Of a DNA stretch of 64,000 nucleotides, positions 52,533 through 62,393 are shown in pieces. Location: positions 1 to 64,000 of the forward strand of contig NZ_QGTH01000004.1 of NCBI RefSeq assembly GCF_003182075.1. The letters run 5' to 3'. Made by a program: the position numbers and the translations under genes. Source of the DNA: Finegoldia magna (lineage in GTDB: Bacteria > Bacillota > Clostridia > Tissierellales > Peptoniphilaceae). The notes beneath the pieces are model-generated. The model had not been told where the DNA came from. It saw only the letters and a program-made list of their open reading frames with translations, and made no database searches. Each line of letters opens with the position of its first letter. Within the stretch, counting starts at the first letter, position 1.

Positions 52533-54905
52533 ATGTTATTACCTATTAATTGGCTTAAAGATTACGTCGATGTAGACGAATCGATAAAAGCTATTACAGA
52601 CAGACTTTCTGAAACAGGAAGTCACGTTGAATCGGTTATAGATAAAAGTAAATATTTAAACGATAAATTAATTGTAGCTCAAATAAAGAAAATTGATAAG
52701 CATCCAAATGCCGATAGATTATCGATAGTTACATTGGATACAGGAAATTCAGATATCGAAGTAGTTACAGGTGCAAAAAATATCAAAGAAGATATGTTTG
52801 TTTGTTATGCACAGGTAGGGGCAACTCTTCCGGGAGGTATTGTTTTAAAAGAAGCTGATCTTAAAGGAATTATGAGCCCTGGAATGTTGACAAGCTTTGA
52901 AGAAATGGGATTTGAAACTTCAGTTGTAGATAAAAACTCCAAAGATGGAATCGCTGTTTTATCTGAAAACGAAATTGGCGAAACTGTTATTAATGCACTT
53001 GAAATCAATGAGCCTATAATTGAATTTGAAATCACACCAAACAGACCGGATTGCTTATCCGTTTTAGGAATGGCAAGAGAATATGCTGCCTCTTTTGGCA
53101 AAAAAATCAAATATCCTTCTATTGAAATCAAAAACTTTGATGAAGATATTAATGATTACGTAAATTCTGTTGATATTCAAACTAACAAGTGTACTCGTTA
53201 TGTGGCTAGAGTTGTAAAAAATGTAAAGATAGGAGATAGTCCACAATGGCTAAAAAATAGACTTATTCAATCTGGAATTAGACCTATTAACAATATTGTT
53301 GATATTACAAATTTTGTAATGTTGGAAACTGGTCAACCAATTCACGCCTACGATTTGGATAAAATCGCAGATAAGAAAATTATAGTAAAAGAATCTGGTT
53401 CACAAAAATTTACAACACTAGACGATGTTGAACGTGAATTATCAGATGATATAATAATTTGTGACGGTGAAAACACATTAGGTATCGCTGGAATTATGGG
53501 TGGTTTTGATTCAGAAATAACATCAGATACTACAAATGTGCTTATTGAAGCTGCAAGTTTTGATAGCGATACAATTAGACTTTCATCAAGAAGATTATCT
53601 TTAAGAACTGATGCTTCTACAAGATTTGAAAAGGGTGTAAGCCAACAATTATGTGATTTAGCATCATTGAGAGTTTGTAAATTAATTGAAGATATTACAA
53701 ATGCCACTGTGATTAATAATTCTATAGATGTGATTACATGTAAAGAAAAATTAGAAGATGTAGAGCTATCTTACAAAAAATGCAATGATTTATTAGGATC
53801 AGATATTTCAAATGAAGAAATTAAAAATATATTACAATTATTGGAATTTAAAATTGTGTCAGAAGACGACGAAAGAATCAAAGTTAAAGTTCCATTCCAC
53901 AGACAAGACGTTTCAATTTATCAAGATTTAATTGAGGAAGTTGGAAGAATTTACACATTTGAGAAAATTGGCGCTAAACCTCTTATCGGAAAACTAAAGA
54001 GAGGTGTTAAGAGCGAAGAAAGAATTGCCATAGACAATACGAAAAAAGCTTTGTATTCTATGAATACTTTTGAAGTGTTGTCTTATTCATTCATCAGCCC
54101 AAAATCCTATTCTAAAGCAATGGTTGAAATGGATGATGATAAATTGATCAAACTAATCAATCCACTAGGAGAAGATTTCTCTGTGATGAGATCCACAATT
54201 ATACCAAATATTTTGGATATACTATCTAAGAATTATAAAAATAAAATCAAAGATATTTGCGTATATGAATTGGGCAATACTTTCCACTTGGTCGGAAACA
54301 AAAGGATTGAAACTAAAAAATTAGCTTTGGGAATGTATGGAGATTATGATTTCTACGATGTTAGATCTATGATTTTGGCATTATTTAACGAATTGGGAAT
54401 TGATAATTATGAAATTGTAAAAAACAAAGATAATAAAACTTATCACAGCGGTAGGTGCGCTGATATATTGGTAAATGGTGAATTGATCGCAACATTTGGT
54501 GAAATAAGTTATGAAGTAAGAGACAACTATGACTTTGATAATAGAGTTTATATTGGAGAAATTCATTTTACAGAATTAATTAAACATATGGATTTCAAAA
54601 AGCTTTACTCACCAATTAGTAAATATCCTTCAATTGAAAGAGATATAGCTCTTGTGGTGGATAGAGAATTGGAAAGTATTGAAATTGAAAAAGAAATTCT
54701 AAACCACTCTAATGGTATCATCAAGGATGTTTACTTATTTGATGAATATAAAGGTGAACATGTTGATAATGATAAGAAGAGCTTAGCATACAGAATTATA
54801 TATCAATCAAAAGATGAAACATTAAAAGACAAAACTATTGAAAAAATACAAGAAGAAATATTAAATTCATTAGAACAAAAATTCAACGCAACATTGAGAA
54901 AGTAG
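52533..54905 (+). CDS. pheT: Phenylalanyl-tRNA synthetase beta subunit
   Basis: A 790-residue beta subunit of standard length: tRNA-binding OB domain (about 40-150; KIDKHPNADRLSIVTLD), B3/4 editing domain (about 215-385; RPINNIVDITNFVMLETGQPIHAYD), B5 domain, catalytic-like core and the C-terminal ferredoxin-fold anticodon-binding domain (about 695-790). AGGAGG starts 8 bases upstream of ATG. Eight bases separate pheS and pheT, and the next gene starts 8 bases after pheT, inside the same run. Confidence 0.96.
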   Translation: MLLPINWLKDYVDVDESIKAITDRLSETGSHVESVIDKSKYLNDKLIVAQIKKIDKHPNADRLSIVTLDTGNSDIEVVTGAKNIKEDMFVCYAQVGATLPGGIVLKEADLKGIMSPGMLTSFEEMGFETSVVDKNSKDGIAVLSENEIGETVINALEINEPIIEFEITPNRPDCLSVLGMAREYAASFGKKIKYPSIEIKNFDEDINDYVNSVDIQTNKCTRYVARVVKNVKIGDSPQWLKNRLIQSGIRPINNIVDITNFVMLETGQPIHAYDLDKIADKKIIVKESGSQKFTTLDDVERELSDDIIICDGENTLGIAGIMGGFDSEITSDTTNVLIEAASFDSDTIRLSSRRLSLRTDASTRFEKGVSQQLCDLASLRVCKLIEDITNATVINNSIDVITCKEKLEDVELSYKKCNDLLGSDISNEEIKNILQLLEFKIVSEDDERIKVKVPFHRQDVSIYQDLIEEVGRIYTFEKIGAKPLIGKLKRGVKSEERIAIDNTKKALYSMNTFEVLSYSFISPKSYSKAMVEMDDDKLIKLINPLGEDFSVMRSTIIPNILDILSKNYKNKIKDICVYELGNTFHLVGNKRIETKKLALGMYGDYDFYDVRSMILALFNELGIDNYEIVKNKDNKTYHSGRCADILVNGELIATFGEISYEVRDNYDFDNRVYIGEIHFTELIKHMDFKKLYSPISKYPSIERDIALVVDRELESIEIEKEILNHSNGIIKDVYLFDEYKGEHVDNDKKSLAYRIIYQSKDETLKDKTIEKIQEEILNSLEQKFNATLRK

Positions 54906-54913
54906 GAATGTAT

Positions 54914-55546
54914 ATGAACAAATTACAAGTTGTAATTCAAGGTTCAACTTACAATATTGTTACTGAAAAATCTAAAGAAGAAACAGATAAGATAGTTGAG
55001 AAAATTAACAAGGATATTGCAGATTGCAAAAACAGAAATTCAAAATTAACGACTTTGAATGCAACTATCTTAGCTCTTATGAATTTGGCAGAAACTCACG
55101 ATAATTTAACAACTGAATTAAATGAATACAAAAAAGAGAATGATCCAATTATCAAGGATTATTCTAACTTAAAATCTGATTGCGAAAAATTATATCAAAA
55201 TTTGGTTATTAAAGAAACAAACTTAAAACAAATGACTAAACAATACAATGAAATTAAAGAAAATTCTGAAAAGGAAAAAGAAGATATAAAGAAAAAAGCT
55301 GAAAAATACGCTAACGAAATCAAAGCGCAATATGAACAAAAAGCATCAGATTTAAATACAAAACTCAAAAAAGAGAATAAAACTACGGAAGATTTGAAAA
55401 AACAAATTGAATTTTACGAAACAGAAAATGATGATATATCTCAAAAATACAAAGATTTAAAAGATGAATATAATAAATTAGCTTTTGAAAAAAATAAGCT
55501 AGAAAATATTTTAATGGATTATCAAAGGGATGAAATCATTGATTAG
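54914..55546 (+). CDS. zapA: ZapA-like cell-division protein with extended coiled coil
   Basis: A 210-residue protein. Its N-terminus (VVIQGSTYNIVTEKSKEETDKIVEKINKDI, then NSKLTTLNATILALMNLAE) is the ZapA domain that bundles FtsZ filaments. After residue 85 it is almost wholly coiled coil (Lys/Glu-rich), about 115 residues longer than a typical ZapA. ATG 54914 has AGGA seven bases upstream; ATG 54908 is too close. pheT-zapA-U32-mutS2 order is conserved in Firmicutes. The gene overlaps the next by 17 bases. Confidence 0.85.
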   Translation: MNKLQVVIQGSTYNIVTEKSKEETDKIVEKINKDIADCKNRNSKLTTLNATILALMNLAETHDNLTTELNEYKKENDPIIKDYSNLKSDCEKLYQNLVIKETNLKQMTKQYNEIKENSEKEKEDIKKKAEKYANEIKAQYEQKASDLNTKLKKENKTTEDLKKQIEFYETENDDISQKYKDLKDEYNKLAFEKNKLENILMDYQRDEIID

Positions 55547-57671
55547 TGAAATATTAGCTCCTTGCGGAAATTGGGACATGGTAAAAGCAAGTGTCCGTGC
55601 GGGAACTGATGCCATTTATCTTGGAACAAAAGAATTTTCCGCAAGGGCTTATGCTGAGAATTTTACTGTAGAAGATGTTAAGGAAGTTGTAAAATACTGT
55701 CATTTAAGAAACGTAAAAGTTTATGTAACATTAAACACTCTTATAAAGCAATCAGAAATTCACAAGGCAATTGATTATGTAAACAGATTATATAATATCG
55801 ATATTGATGCACTAATTGTTCAAGATATTGGTCTGGCATATCTTGTAAACAAATTATTTCCTGATTTGGATTTACATGCATCTACTCAGATGAACATTAA
55901 TAATTTGAATGGGGCATTAATTGCCAAAGAACTTGGTTTCAAAAGAATTGTATTGGCTAGGGAAACTGATTTAGAAGAATTAAAAAATATTAGGAAAAAC
56001 TGTGACATTGAAATAGAAGTTTTCATTCATGGATCATTATGTGTGTGCCAATCAGGGCAATGCTTGATGAGTTCATTAAATGGTGATAGAAGTGCAAATA
56101 GAGGAAGATGTGCTCAACCTTGTAGGAAGGATTACAAGATTATTTTAGCCAACGAAACTATTAATTCAAAGCTGTCTTACCTCAGTCCAAAAGATTTGTG
56201 TACTATTGATAATGTTGACGAAATCGCAAAATATTGTGATAGTTTGAAAATCGAAGGAAGAATGAAATCCAAGGAATACGTGTACTCTATTGTAAAATCT
56301 TACAGAGAAAAATTAGACAATGGTAAATACGATTATTATTTAGACGAAGTTAAAAATCGTGGATTTACAAAAGGATTAATCAATAATACAAATGGATACA
56401 ATTACGTTGAACTTGGTAGGAAAAATCAAATTAAAGGTAACACAGTAGGAAAAGTATTAGGAAAAGGGAAAATAAAATTTACAAAAGATGTATTAAAGAA
56501 AGATATTCTAATACTTTCTAATGGGAAAAATACTTTTCCGTTGACATTAACTGAAAATTATACGAAAAATAGCATAGCTTCATTTAAAAACATAGGTGAT
56601 GCTCTTGAAAATTCTGATGTAAAAAGAGTTAGTCACATTAAAATAGTTGATGAGTCAAATGAAGAAAAAAATGTGAAATTTGATTTACAAGTCAAGTTTA
56701 TTTGTAAAAAATTTCAACCTATTCAAATATTTGTAAATGATCTAATATATAACACTAATATAATTTGCGATGACGCAAAAAATAAGCCAATAGATGATGA
56801 TTTTATACGTAATCAAGTACTAAAAACAGGAAACTATCCAGTAAATATTTCTGAGCTGGAAATTATACTAGATGATGGATTATTTTTATCGAAAAGTCAG
56901 ATAAATCAGATAAGAAGAGATTTCATAGAATTCTATTTGGAAGAAAAAGCTGATTTTAATCATAGAAAACAAAAAAATGTTGATTTGAAAAAATTAGATA
57001 ATCTAATAGAAAAAAATAGAATTAATAATTCAAGTTATAAAACAGTTTATGTAGATGAAGTGGATGGTTACAGCGATAAAATTTCATCAGAATACATCGT
57101 GAGAGTTCCAAGATTTTTAAATCAAGAAAAAACGGATAAGTTTATAAAAAAATGCAGAGAAAATAATGTATCCAAACTTTTAATCAATAATATTGGAGAT
57201 ATTATTATAGCTAGGGATATTAGAGCTGATTTTGTTGTTAGTGACTATCAGATGAATGTATTTAATACTTTATCAGCAAGAGTTTTAAATGATTTGGGAG
57301 TAGATGTAATGACTTTATCAGTTGAATTAAACAAATCTGAAATTAAAGAAATTGTAGAAAATTCAAATTACAATTATGAATTGGTTGTTGAAGAAAACTT
57401 AGTTAATATGATTACTATTTATTGTCCTTTTTCGAGCATAATAAAATGTAATGGGAAAAATTGTGAGTTCTGTAAGTTTAATGATTGTTATATTGAAGGA
57501 GATTTTTCTAAATATAAGGTTGTAAGAATGGACGATTACTCTTTAATTTATTCTTGTGATAGAATTAAGATAGACGAGAATGATATAGATTTCAACTTAT
57601 ATTCAATTAGAAAAAACAAATATGCAACTGGAAAATCTAATGAATTTCATTTTAAAAAAGGAATTTTATAA
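55530..57671 (+). CDS. Peptidase U32 family protein, long form
   Basis: A 713-residue protein. N-terminal U32 domain (about 5-330): ILAPCGNWDMVKASVRAGTDAIYLG, VYVTLNTLI, HASTQMNINN, CVCQSGQCLMSSLNGDRSANRGRCAQPCR (cysteine-rich signature), LKIEGRMKSKEYVY. The rest is the DUF3656-type middle and a C-terminal segment with CNGKNCEFCKFNDC. U32 proteins such as RlhA and TrhP hydroxylate rRNA or tRNA rather than degrade protein, so an RNA-modifying role is likelier than a collagenase. Start ATG 55530 lies directly behind AAAGGG; a TTG at 55539 would give better spacing. Confidence 0.9.
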   Translation: MKSLISEILAPCGNWDMVKASVRAGTDAIYLGTKEFSARAYAENFTVEDVKEVVKYCHLRNVKVYVTLNTLIKQSEIHKAIDYVNRLYNIDIDALIVQDIGLAYLVNKLFPDLDLHASTQMNINNLNGALIAKELGFKRIVLARETDLEELKNIRKNCDIEIEVFIHGSLCVCQSGQCLMSSLNGDRSANRGRCAQPCRKDYKIILANETINSKLSYLSPKDLCTIDNVDEIAKYCDSLKIEGRMKSKEYVYSIVKSYREKLDNGKYDYYLDEVKNRGFTKGLINNTNGYNYVELGRKNQIKGNTVGKVLGKGKIKFTKDVLKKDILILSNGKNTFPLTLTENYTKNSIASFKNIGDALENSDVKRVSHIKIVDESNEEKNVKFDLQVKFICKKFQPIQIFVNDLIYNTNIICDDAKNKPIDDDFIRNQVLKTGNYPVNISELEIILDDGLFLSKSQINQIRRDFIEFYLEEKADFNHRKQKNVDLKKLDNLIEKNRINNSSYKTVYVDEVDGYSDKISSEYIVRVPRFLNQEKTDKFIKKCRENNVSKLLINNIGDIIIARDIRADFVVSDYQMNVFNTLSARVLNDLGVDVMTLSVELNKSEIKEIVENSNYNYELVVEENLVNMITIYCPFSSIIKCNGKNCEFCKFNDCYIEGDFSKYKVVRMDDYSLIYSCDRIKIDENDIDFNLYSIRKNKYATGKSNEFHFKKGIL

Positions 57672-60023
57672 ATGGATAAAAAGACATTAAACACACTTGA
57701 ATACAACGAAATAAAAAATAAAATTGAAAAACTTTGCAAATCTAAATTGGGGAAAAGTATAGCCAATAAATTGGAACCTATGATAAATGAGGATGAAATC
57801 AGACAAAGCTTGGATGAAACTTATGAAGCTATGAGTATGATTTACAAATTTTCTAATCCTCCTATATATGAGATTATAAATGTTAAAGCAAGTATAATGC
57901 ATGTATCAAAAGGTGGATACATAGTTCCAGAAGTTTTGTTGAAAATCGGTCAAATATTGAGTAGCGTTCACGATATAAAAAGATATGCTGGAGAATCTGA
58001 CGAAAATCACGAAAATTACCCTATGATTATGGCAATGATGGATTCTTTGGTGGAAGAACCTGATTTAGTTGCAACTATTAATAATGCAATAATTTCAGAA
58101 GATGAGATTAGCGATAATGCTAGTAGGAATCTCGCTAGAATTAGACAAACTAAAAGGCAGAAGACAGAAAATATTAGAGATAAAATAAATAGTATTTTAT
58201 CTTCTAATGATCAAGCATTACAAGAAAACATCGTAACTATGAGAGATGATAGATATGTAATTCCTGTAAAAGTTTCACATAAATCATCTTTTAAAGGAAT
58301 CGTACACGACCATTCATCTTCGGGTCAAACAGTCTACATCGAACCGATGGAGGTTGTAGAATTAAATAACGAATTGAGAATGCTTGAAGCAGAAGAAAGA
58401 GAAGAAATAATAAGAATTTTGAAAGAAATTTCTGATAGAGTTTATGATGCCAAGGATTCGATTTTTGTGGATCAGGATGTTTTATCAAGATTAGATTTCA
58501 TATTCGCTAAAGCAAAATATGCTATAGAAATTGATGCGACAAATCCCAAACTAAACACTAATGGATATTTTAATTTCAAAAATGCAAGACATCCTTTATT
58601 GGACAAGAAAAAAGTTGTGCCTATAAGTATTTATCTTGGTGATGATTACAATACATTGGTTATAACTGGACCTAATACTGGTGGTAAAACTGTAACACTT
58701 AAAACAGTAGGTCTGATAACTTTAATGGCACAATCTGGAATTTTAATTCCTGTAGATGAAAATTCGGAAGTAGCAATTTTCGACAATATCTTCACAGATA
58801 TTGGTGATGAACAAAGTATAGAACAATCTTTGTCTACTTTTTCAGCTCATATGAAAAATATTGTACACATTGTAAATAATATTACATTTAATTCTCTTGT
58901 GTTATTCGACGAACTTGGTGCAGGAACCGATCCAACAGAAGGAGCAGCACTAGCAATTGCAATTTTGAGAATTTTCTTAGACAAATCTATAAGAACAATT
59001 GCTACAACTCACTATTCTCAACTTAAAATATTTGCATTGACAGAAAAATACGTAAAAAATGGTTCAGTAGAATTTGATGTAAATACTTTATCACCAACTT
59101 ATAAATTGAGAATTGGGATTCCTGGTAAATCAAATGCTTTTGAAATTTCTAGAAGACTTGGTCTTGATGATGATATAATTAATAATGCAAAGGAAATTTT
59201 ATCTCAAGAAGACAAAGATTTTGAAGATGTTTTATCTGACATTGAATCTGGAAAGAAACAAATTGACGAAGAAAAAAAAAGACAATTAGAGCTTAAAGAA
59301 GATTTATTGAAGCTTCGCGACAGATACGAAAAAGAACTTGAAAAGACAAAATTAGAAAAAGAAAGAATTATTAACGAAGCAAAAGAAAATGCAAACGAAA
59401 TTTATATGCAAGCTAAGGAAGAATCACGTGAGCTTATCAATAAATTAAAATTCTTAGAGAAAGAATCTGATGCTAGAACAGTAGCTAATGATGTTGAAAG
59501 TAAATTTAACAAAAGAATTAAAAAGAGTTCCAATAAGAAACTTTTGAATGAAACGTCTAAAAAACAAAATCTACAATTAGGAGATGAAGTCGAAATCTTA
59601 GGAATTGACCAACAAGGTACTATTGTTACAGAACCTGATAAAAAAGGTGATTTATTGGTTCAAGTGGGTATCTTAAAGATAAATGCCAATGTTAAGAACT
59701 TGAAGAAAATTAAAGAACAAGAAGTGATTCAATCATCAAAGAGCATTAAAAGTATTATAAAAAATAAAGCTAATTCTGATATAAAAAGCGAAATAGATTT
59801 GCGTGGAAAGAATATTGAAGAAGCAATATACGAACTTGACAAATACATTGATGACTGTGTAATTGTTGGTTTGAAAAAAGTGAATATAATTCACGGCAAA
59901 GGAACTGGTATGCTCAGAAAAGGTATCAGAGAATACCTAAGAAGTGATAAAAGAATCAAAAAGATTGAAGATGCAGGTTACAATGAAGGCGGTCTTGGAG
60001 CTACTTTCATTTATTTAAAATAA
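57672..60023 (+). CDS. mutS2: MutS2/RqcU
   Basis: A 783-residue MutS-family ATPase without mismatch-recognition domain. Helical core (1-320), ATPase with Walker A GPNTGGKTVTLKTVG (about 333), Walker B region LVLFDELGAGTDPTEGAALA, a coiled-coil insertion (520-620), a KOW-like segment (LQLGDEVEILG, about 640) and a C-terminal Smr endonuclease domain (about 710-783; DLRGKNIEEAIYELD, HGKGTGMLRKGIREYL). In Bacillus it acts on stalled ribosomes. ATG directly follows the U32 stop. Confidence 0.96.
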   Translation: MDKKTLNTLEYNEIKNKIEKLCKSKLGKSIANKLEPMINEDEIRQSLDETYEAMSMIYKFSNPPIYEIINVKASIMHVSKGGYIVPEVLLKIGQILSSVHDIKRYAGESDENHENYPMIMAMMDSLVEEPDLVATINNAIISEDEISDNASRNLARIRQTKRQKTENIRDKINSILSSNDQALQENIVTMRDDRYVIPVKVSHKSSFKGIVHDHSSSGQTVYIEPMEVVELNNELRMLEAEEREEIIRILKEISDRVYDAKDSIFVDQDVLSRLDFIFAKAKYAIEIDATNPKLNTNGYFNFKNARHPLLDKKKVVPISIYLGDDYNTLVITGPNTGGKTVTLKTVGLITLMAQSGILIPVDENSEVAIFDNIFTDIGDEQSIEQSLSTFSAHMKNIVHIVNNITFNSLVLFDELGAGTDPTEGAALAIAILRIFLDKSIRTIATTHYSQLKIFALTEKYVKNGSVEFDVNTLSPTYKLRIGIPGKSNAFEISRRLGLDDDIINNAKEILSQEDKDFEDVLSDIESGKKQIDEEKKRQLELKEDLLKLRDRYEKELEKTKLEKERIINEAKENANEIYMQAKEESRELINKLKFLEKESDARTVANDVESKFNKRIKKSSNKKLLNETSKKQNLQLGDEVEILGIDQQGTIVTEPDKKGDLLVQVGILKINANVKNLKKIKEQEVIQSSKSIKSIIKNKANSDIKSEIDLRGKNIEEAIYELDKYIDDCVIVGLKKVNIIHGKGTGMLRKGIREYLRSDKRIKKIEDAGYNEGGLGATFIYLK

Positions 60024-60033
60024 GGGGATTAAA

Positions 60034-61728
60034 ATGATAAATTTTAAAGAAGAAGTAAAACAAATTATACTAGGATTTGACACTGGTCTAACTGAAGAAG
60101 AAATATCAGATTTAATCGAAATTCCACCAAACAGTGATATGGGAGATTATGCGTTTCCAGTGTTTAAATTAGCAAAAACTTTTAGAAAAGCACCTAATTT
60201 AATCGCAGAAGAATTAGCTAAAAAAGAATTCAGCAATGAAAATATCAAAAAAATTGCAAATGTAGGTCCTTACGTAAACTTTTTTGTAGATAATTCAAAA
60301 TTAGTAGAAAGTGTTCTAACAGAAGCTGTTAAAGATGATTTTGGAAGTAGTCATATTGGCGTTGGGAAAAATGTTGTGTTCGACTTTTCTTCTACAAATA
60401 TTGCAAAGCCATTTCATATTGGACATTTACGCTCCACTGTAATAGGAAATGCCATAAGAAACATAATGAAATATCAAGGGTTTAATACAACAGGTGTTAA
60501 TTACATCGGTGATTATGGAACTCAATTTGGTATGATGATATCAGCTTATTTAAAATGGGGAGACGAAGATAAAATAAATGCTGATCCAATAAAAGAACTT
60601 TTAAATCTTTACGTAAAATACAATAAAATTGCAAAAGAAGATGAAACTTACATGGATGAGGCACGCGATTGGTTCGATAAATTAGAAAAAAAAGATCCTA
60701 CAGCTGTAAAATTATGGTCATGGTTTAGAGAAATTTCTCTAAAAGAATTTCAAAGAGTTTATGATTTACTAGGAGTTGAGTTTGACAATTTTAATGGTGA
60801 ATCATTCCACTCACAATTTATTGGAGATGCATTAGAAGCAATTGATAAGAAAAATTTGCTAGAAGAATCCGATGGTGCAATGATAATCAATTTGGATGAT
60901 GAAAACTTGCCACCTGTTTTAATAAAAAAATCAAATGGGTCTTCAACATACTTAACAAGAGATATTGCTACTGCAATGTATCGTAAAAAAACTTACGATT
61001 TTTATAAAAATGTATACGTTGTTGCTAGTCAACAAAAACTTCATTTTGAACAATTAAGAACCGTTTTGAAAAAAATGGGATTTGATTGGTGGAATGATTG
61101 CGAACATGTTTCTTTTGGTATGGTTAGCATGAAAGATGGATCTATGAAAACAAGAGAAGGTAAAGTTATTTTCCTAGAAGATGTTTTAAATAGAGCTATT
61201 GATAAAACAAAATCAATCATAGAAGAAAGAAATCCTAATCTTGACAATAAAGAAGAAGTGGCAAAACAAGTTGGTGTTGGAGCTGTAATATTCCAAGATT
61301 TATTCAATAATAGAATAAAAGATTATACGTTTGATTGGGATCAAGTTTTGAATTTTGATGGAGAAACTGGACCATATACACAATATACATTTGCAAGAAG
61401 CTGTTCTATATTAGACAAGGGAGAATTTGAATTAAAAGACAATAGCAAATTTGATTTATTAGTTGACGATACAGAAATCGACATTGTAAAACACTTATCA
61501 AAATTTGAAGAAGTTTTATTAAATGCTACTGAAAAATACGAACCTTCTTTCTTAACACGTTATACAGTAGAATTAGCAAAACTATTCAATAAATTTTATG
61601 CAAATTGTCCAATCAACACTGTAGAAGATGAACTAAAATATCAAAGATTGTATTTAACTTATTCTGTTAACAAATGCTTGAAATTATCTTTGAGCTTGTT
61701 AGGCATTGAAGCACCAGTTAGAATGTAG
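60034..61728 (+). CDS. argS: Arginyl-tRNA synthetase
   Basis: A 564-residue class I synthetase of normal length: N-terminal Add1 domain, HIGH motif as FHIGHLRSTVIGNAI (about 128), YIGDYGTQFGMM, the tRNA-binding region DYTFDWDQVLNFDGETGPYTQY, and the DALR anticodon-binding domain at the C-terminus (about 445-564, ending SLLGIEAPVRM). A canonical KMSK is not visible; GMVSMKDGSMKTREGKVIFLEDV is its functional equivalent in ArgRS. AAGGGGATTAAA precedes the ATG. No T-box of its own lies in the 10-base gap. Confidence 0.97.
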   Translation: MINFKEEVKQIILGFDTGLTEEEISDLIEIPPNSDMGDYAFPVFKLAKTFRKAPNLIAEELAKKEFSNENIKKIANVGPYVNFFVDNSKLVESVLTEAVKDDFGSSHIGVGKNVVFDFSSTNIAKPFHIGHLRSTVIGNAIRNIMKYQGFNTTGVNYIGDYGTQFGMMISAYLKWGDEDKINADPIKELLNLYVKYNKIAKEDETYMDEARDWFDKLEKKDPTAVKLWSWFREISLKEFQRVYDLLGVEFDNFNGESFHSQFIGDALEAIDKKNLLEESDGAMIINLDDENLPPVLIKKSNGSSTYLTRDIATAMYRKKTYDFYKNVYVVASQQKLHFEQLRTVLKKMGFDWWNDCEHVSFGMVSMKDGSMKTREGKVIFLEDVLNRAIDKTKSIIEERNPNLDNKEEVAKQVGVGAVIFQDLFNNRIKDYTFDWDQVLNFDGETGPYTQYTFARSCSILDKGEFELKDNSKFDLLVDDTEIDIVKHLSKFEEVLLNATEKYEPSFLTRYTVELAKLFNKFYANCPINTVEDELKYQRLYLTYSVNKCLKLSLSLLGIEAPVRM

Positions 61729-61736
61729 GGAGAATA

Positions 61737-62393
61737 ATGGACTCATTTATAGAAATAATCAAAAATTCTTTTACAAGAACCGCACATACAATTAAATATT
61801 TTCCGTTGATTTTTGCATCAATGATTGTAATGAAATTATCGTTAAATATGTCTAATAATATTTTGTTTAGATTATCTGTATCTAAAGAAATATCTAACGT
61901 TATAATAGCGGTTTTGGTTACATTTCTGTTGAGTATCCTTTTAAATATGCTTAGTATTTCGGTTCATACAAGAGATAACTATCAAATAGAACCGATTACT
62001 ATTCCCAAATTAATGTTAAAGGTCGCTTTTAATGGAGGAATTTTATTATTGTTGTATTTTTTCTTAAAAAAATACGAAGGAGCAGTAATTGTTCATTTAT
62101 TAATATTTAATCCGTTAGTGGAGACACTTTACATGATTGACGAAGAATTTTATAAATCGATTTGCACATCATTAAAATTTAATTTTAAAAATTTTTTAAC
62201 ATGGAATATACCTAATGTTGCGATTTTTGCAATTTTGTATAATTTGATTATGAAGAATTACACATTTGAAGACTTTATAATGTCAAATGAAGTTGTGTCG
62301 ATTTTGAAATTTGGATTACTTTTGATGTTCATTTCGTTGTTCATGTTGTATAGGGCTAATTTGTACAGGATTTTAGAAACGGGGGAGAAATAA
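61737..62393 (+). CDS. Hypothetical multi-pass membrane protein
   Basis: I do not recognise this 218-residue protein. It has five or six membrane segments (about 22-42, 56-80, 95-113, 115-130, 155-172, 183-207) and few charged residues. Starts nine bases after argS with GGGAG upstream, and the TPR gene begins directly after its stop. The pattern resembles DUF975 or colicin-V-like membrane proteins only loosely; no function offered. Confidence 0.6.
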   Translation: MDSFIEIIKNSFTRTAHTIKYFPLIFASMIVMKLSLNMSNNILFRLSVSKEISNVIIAVLVTFLLSILLNMLSISVHTRDNYQIEPITIPKLMLKVAFNGGILLLLYFFLKKYEGAVIVHLLIFNPLVETLYMIDEEFYKSICTSLKFNFKNFLTWNIPNVAIFAILYNLIMKNYTFEDFIMSNEVVSILKFGLLLMFISLFMLYRANLYRILETGEK

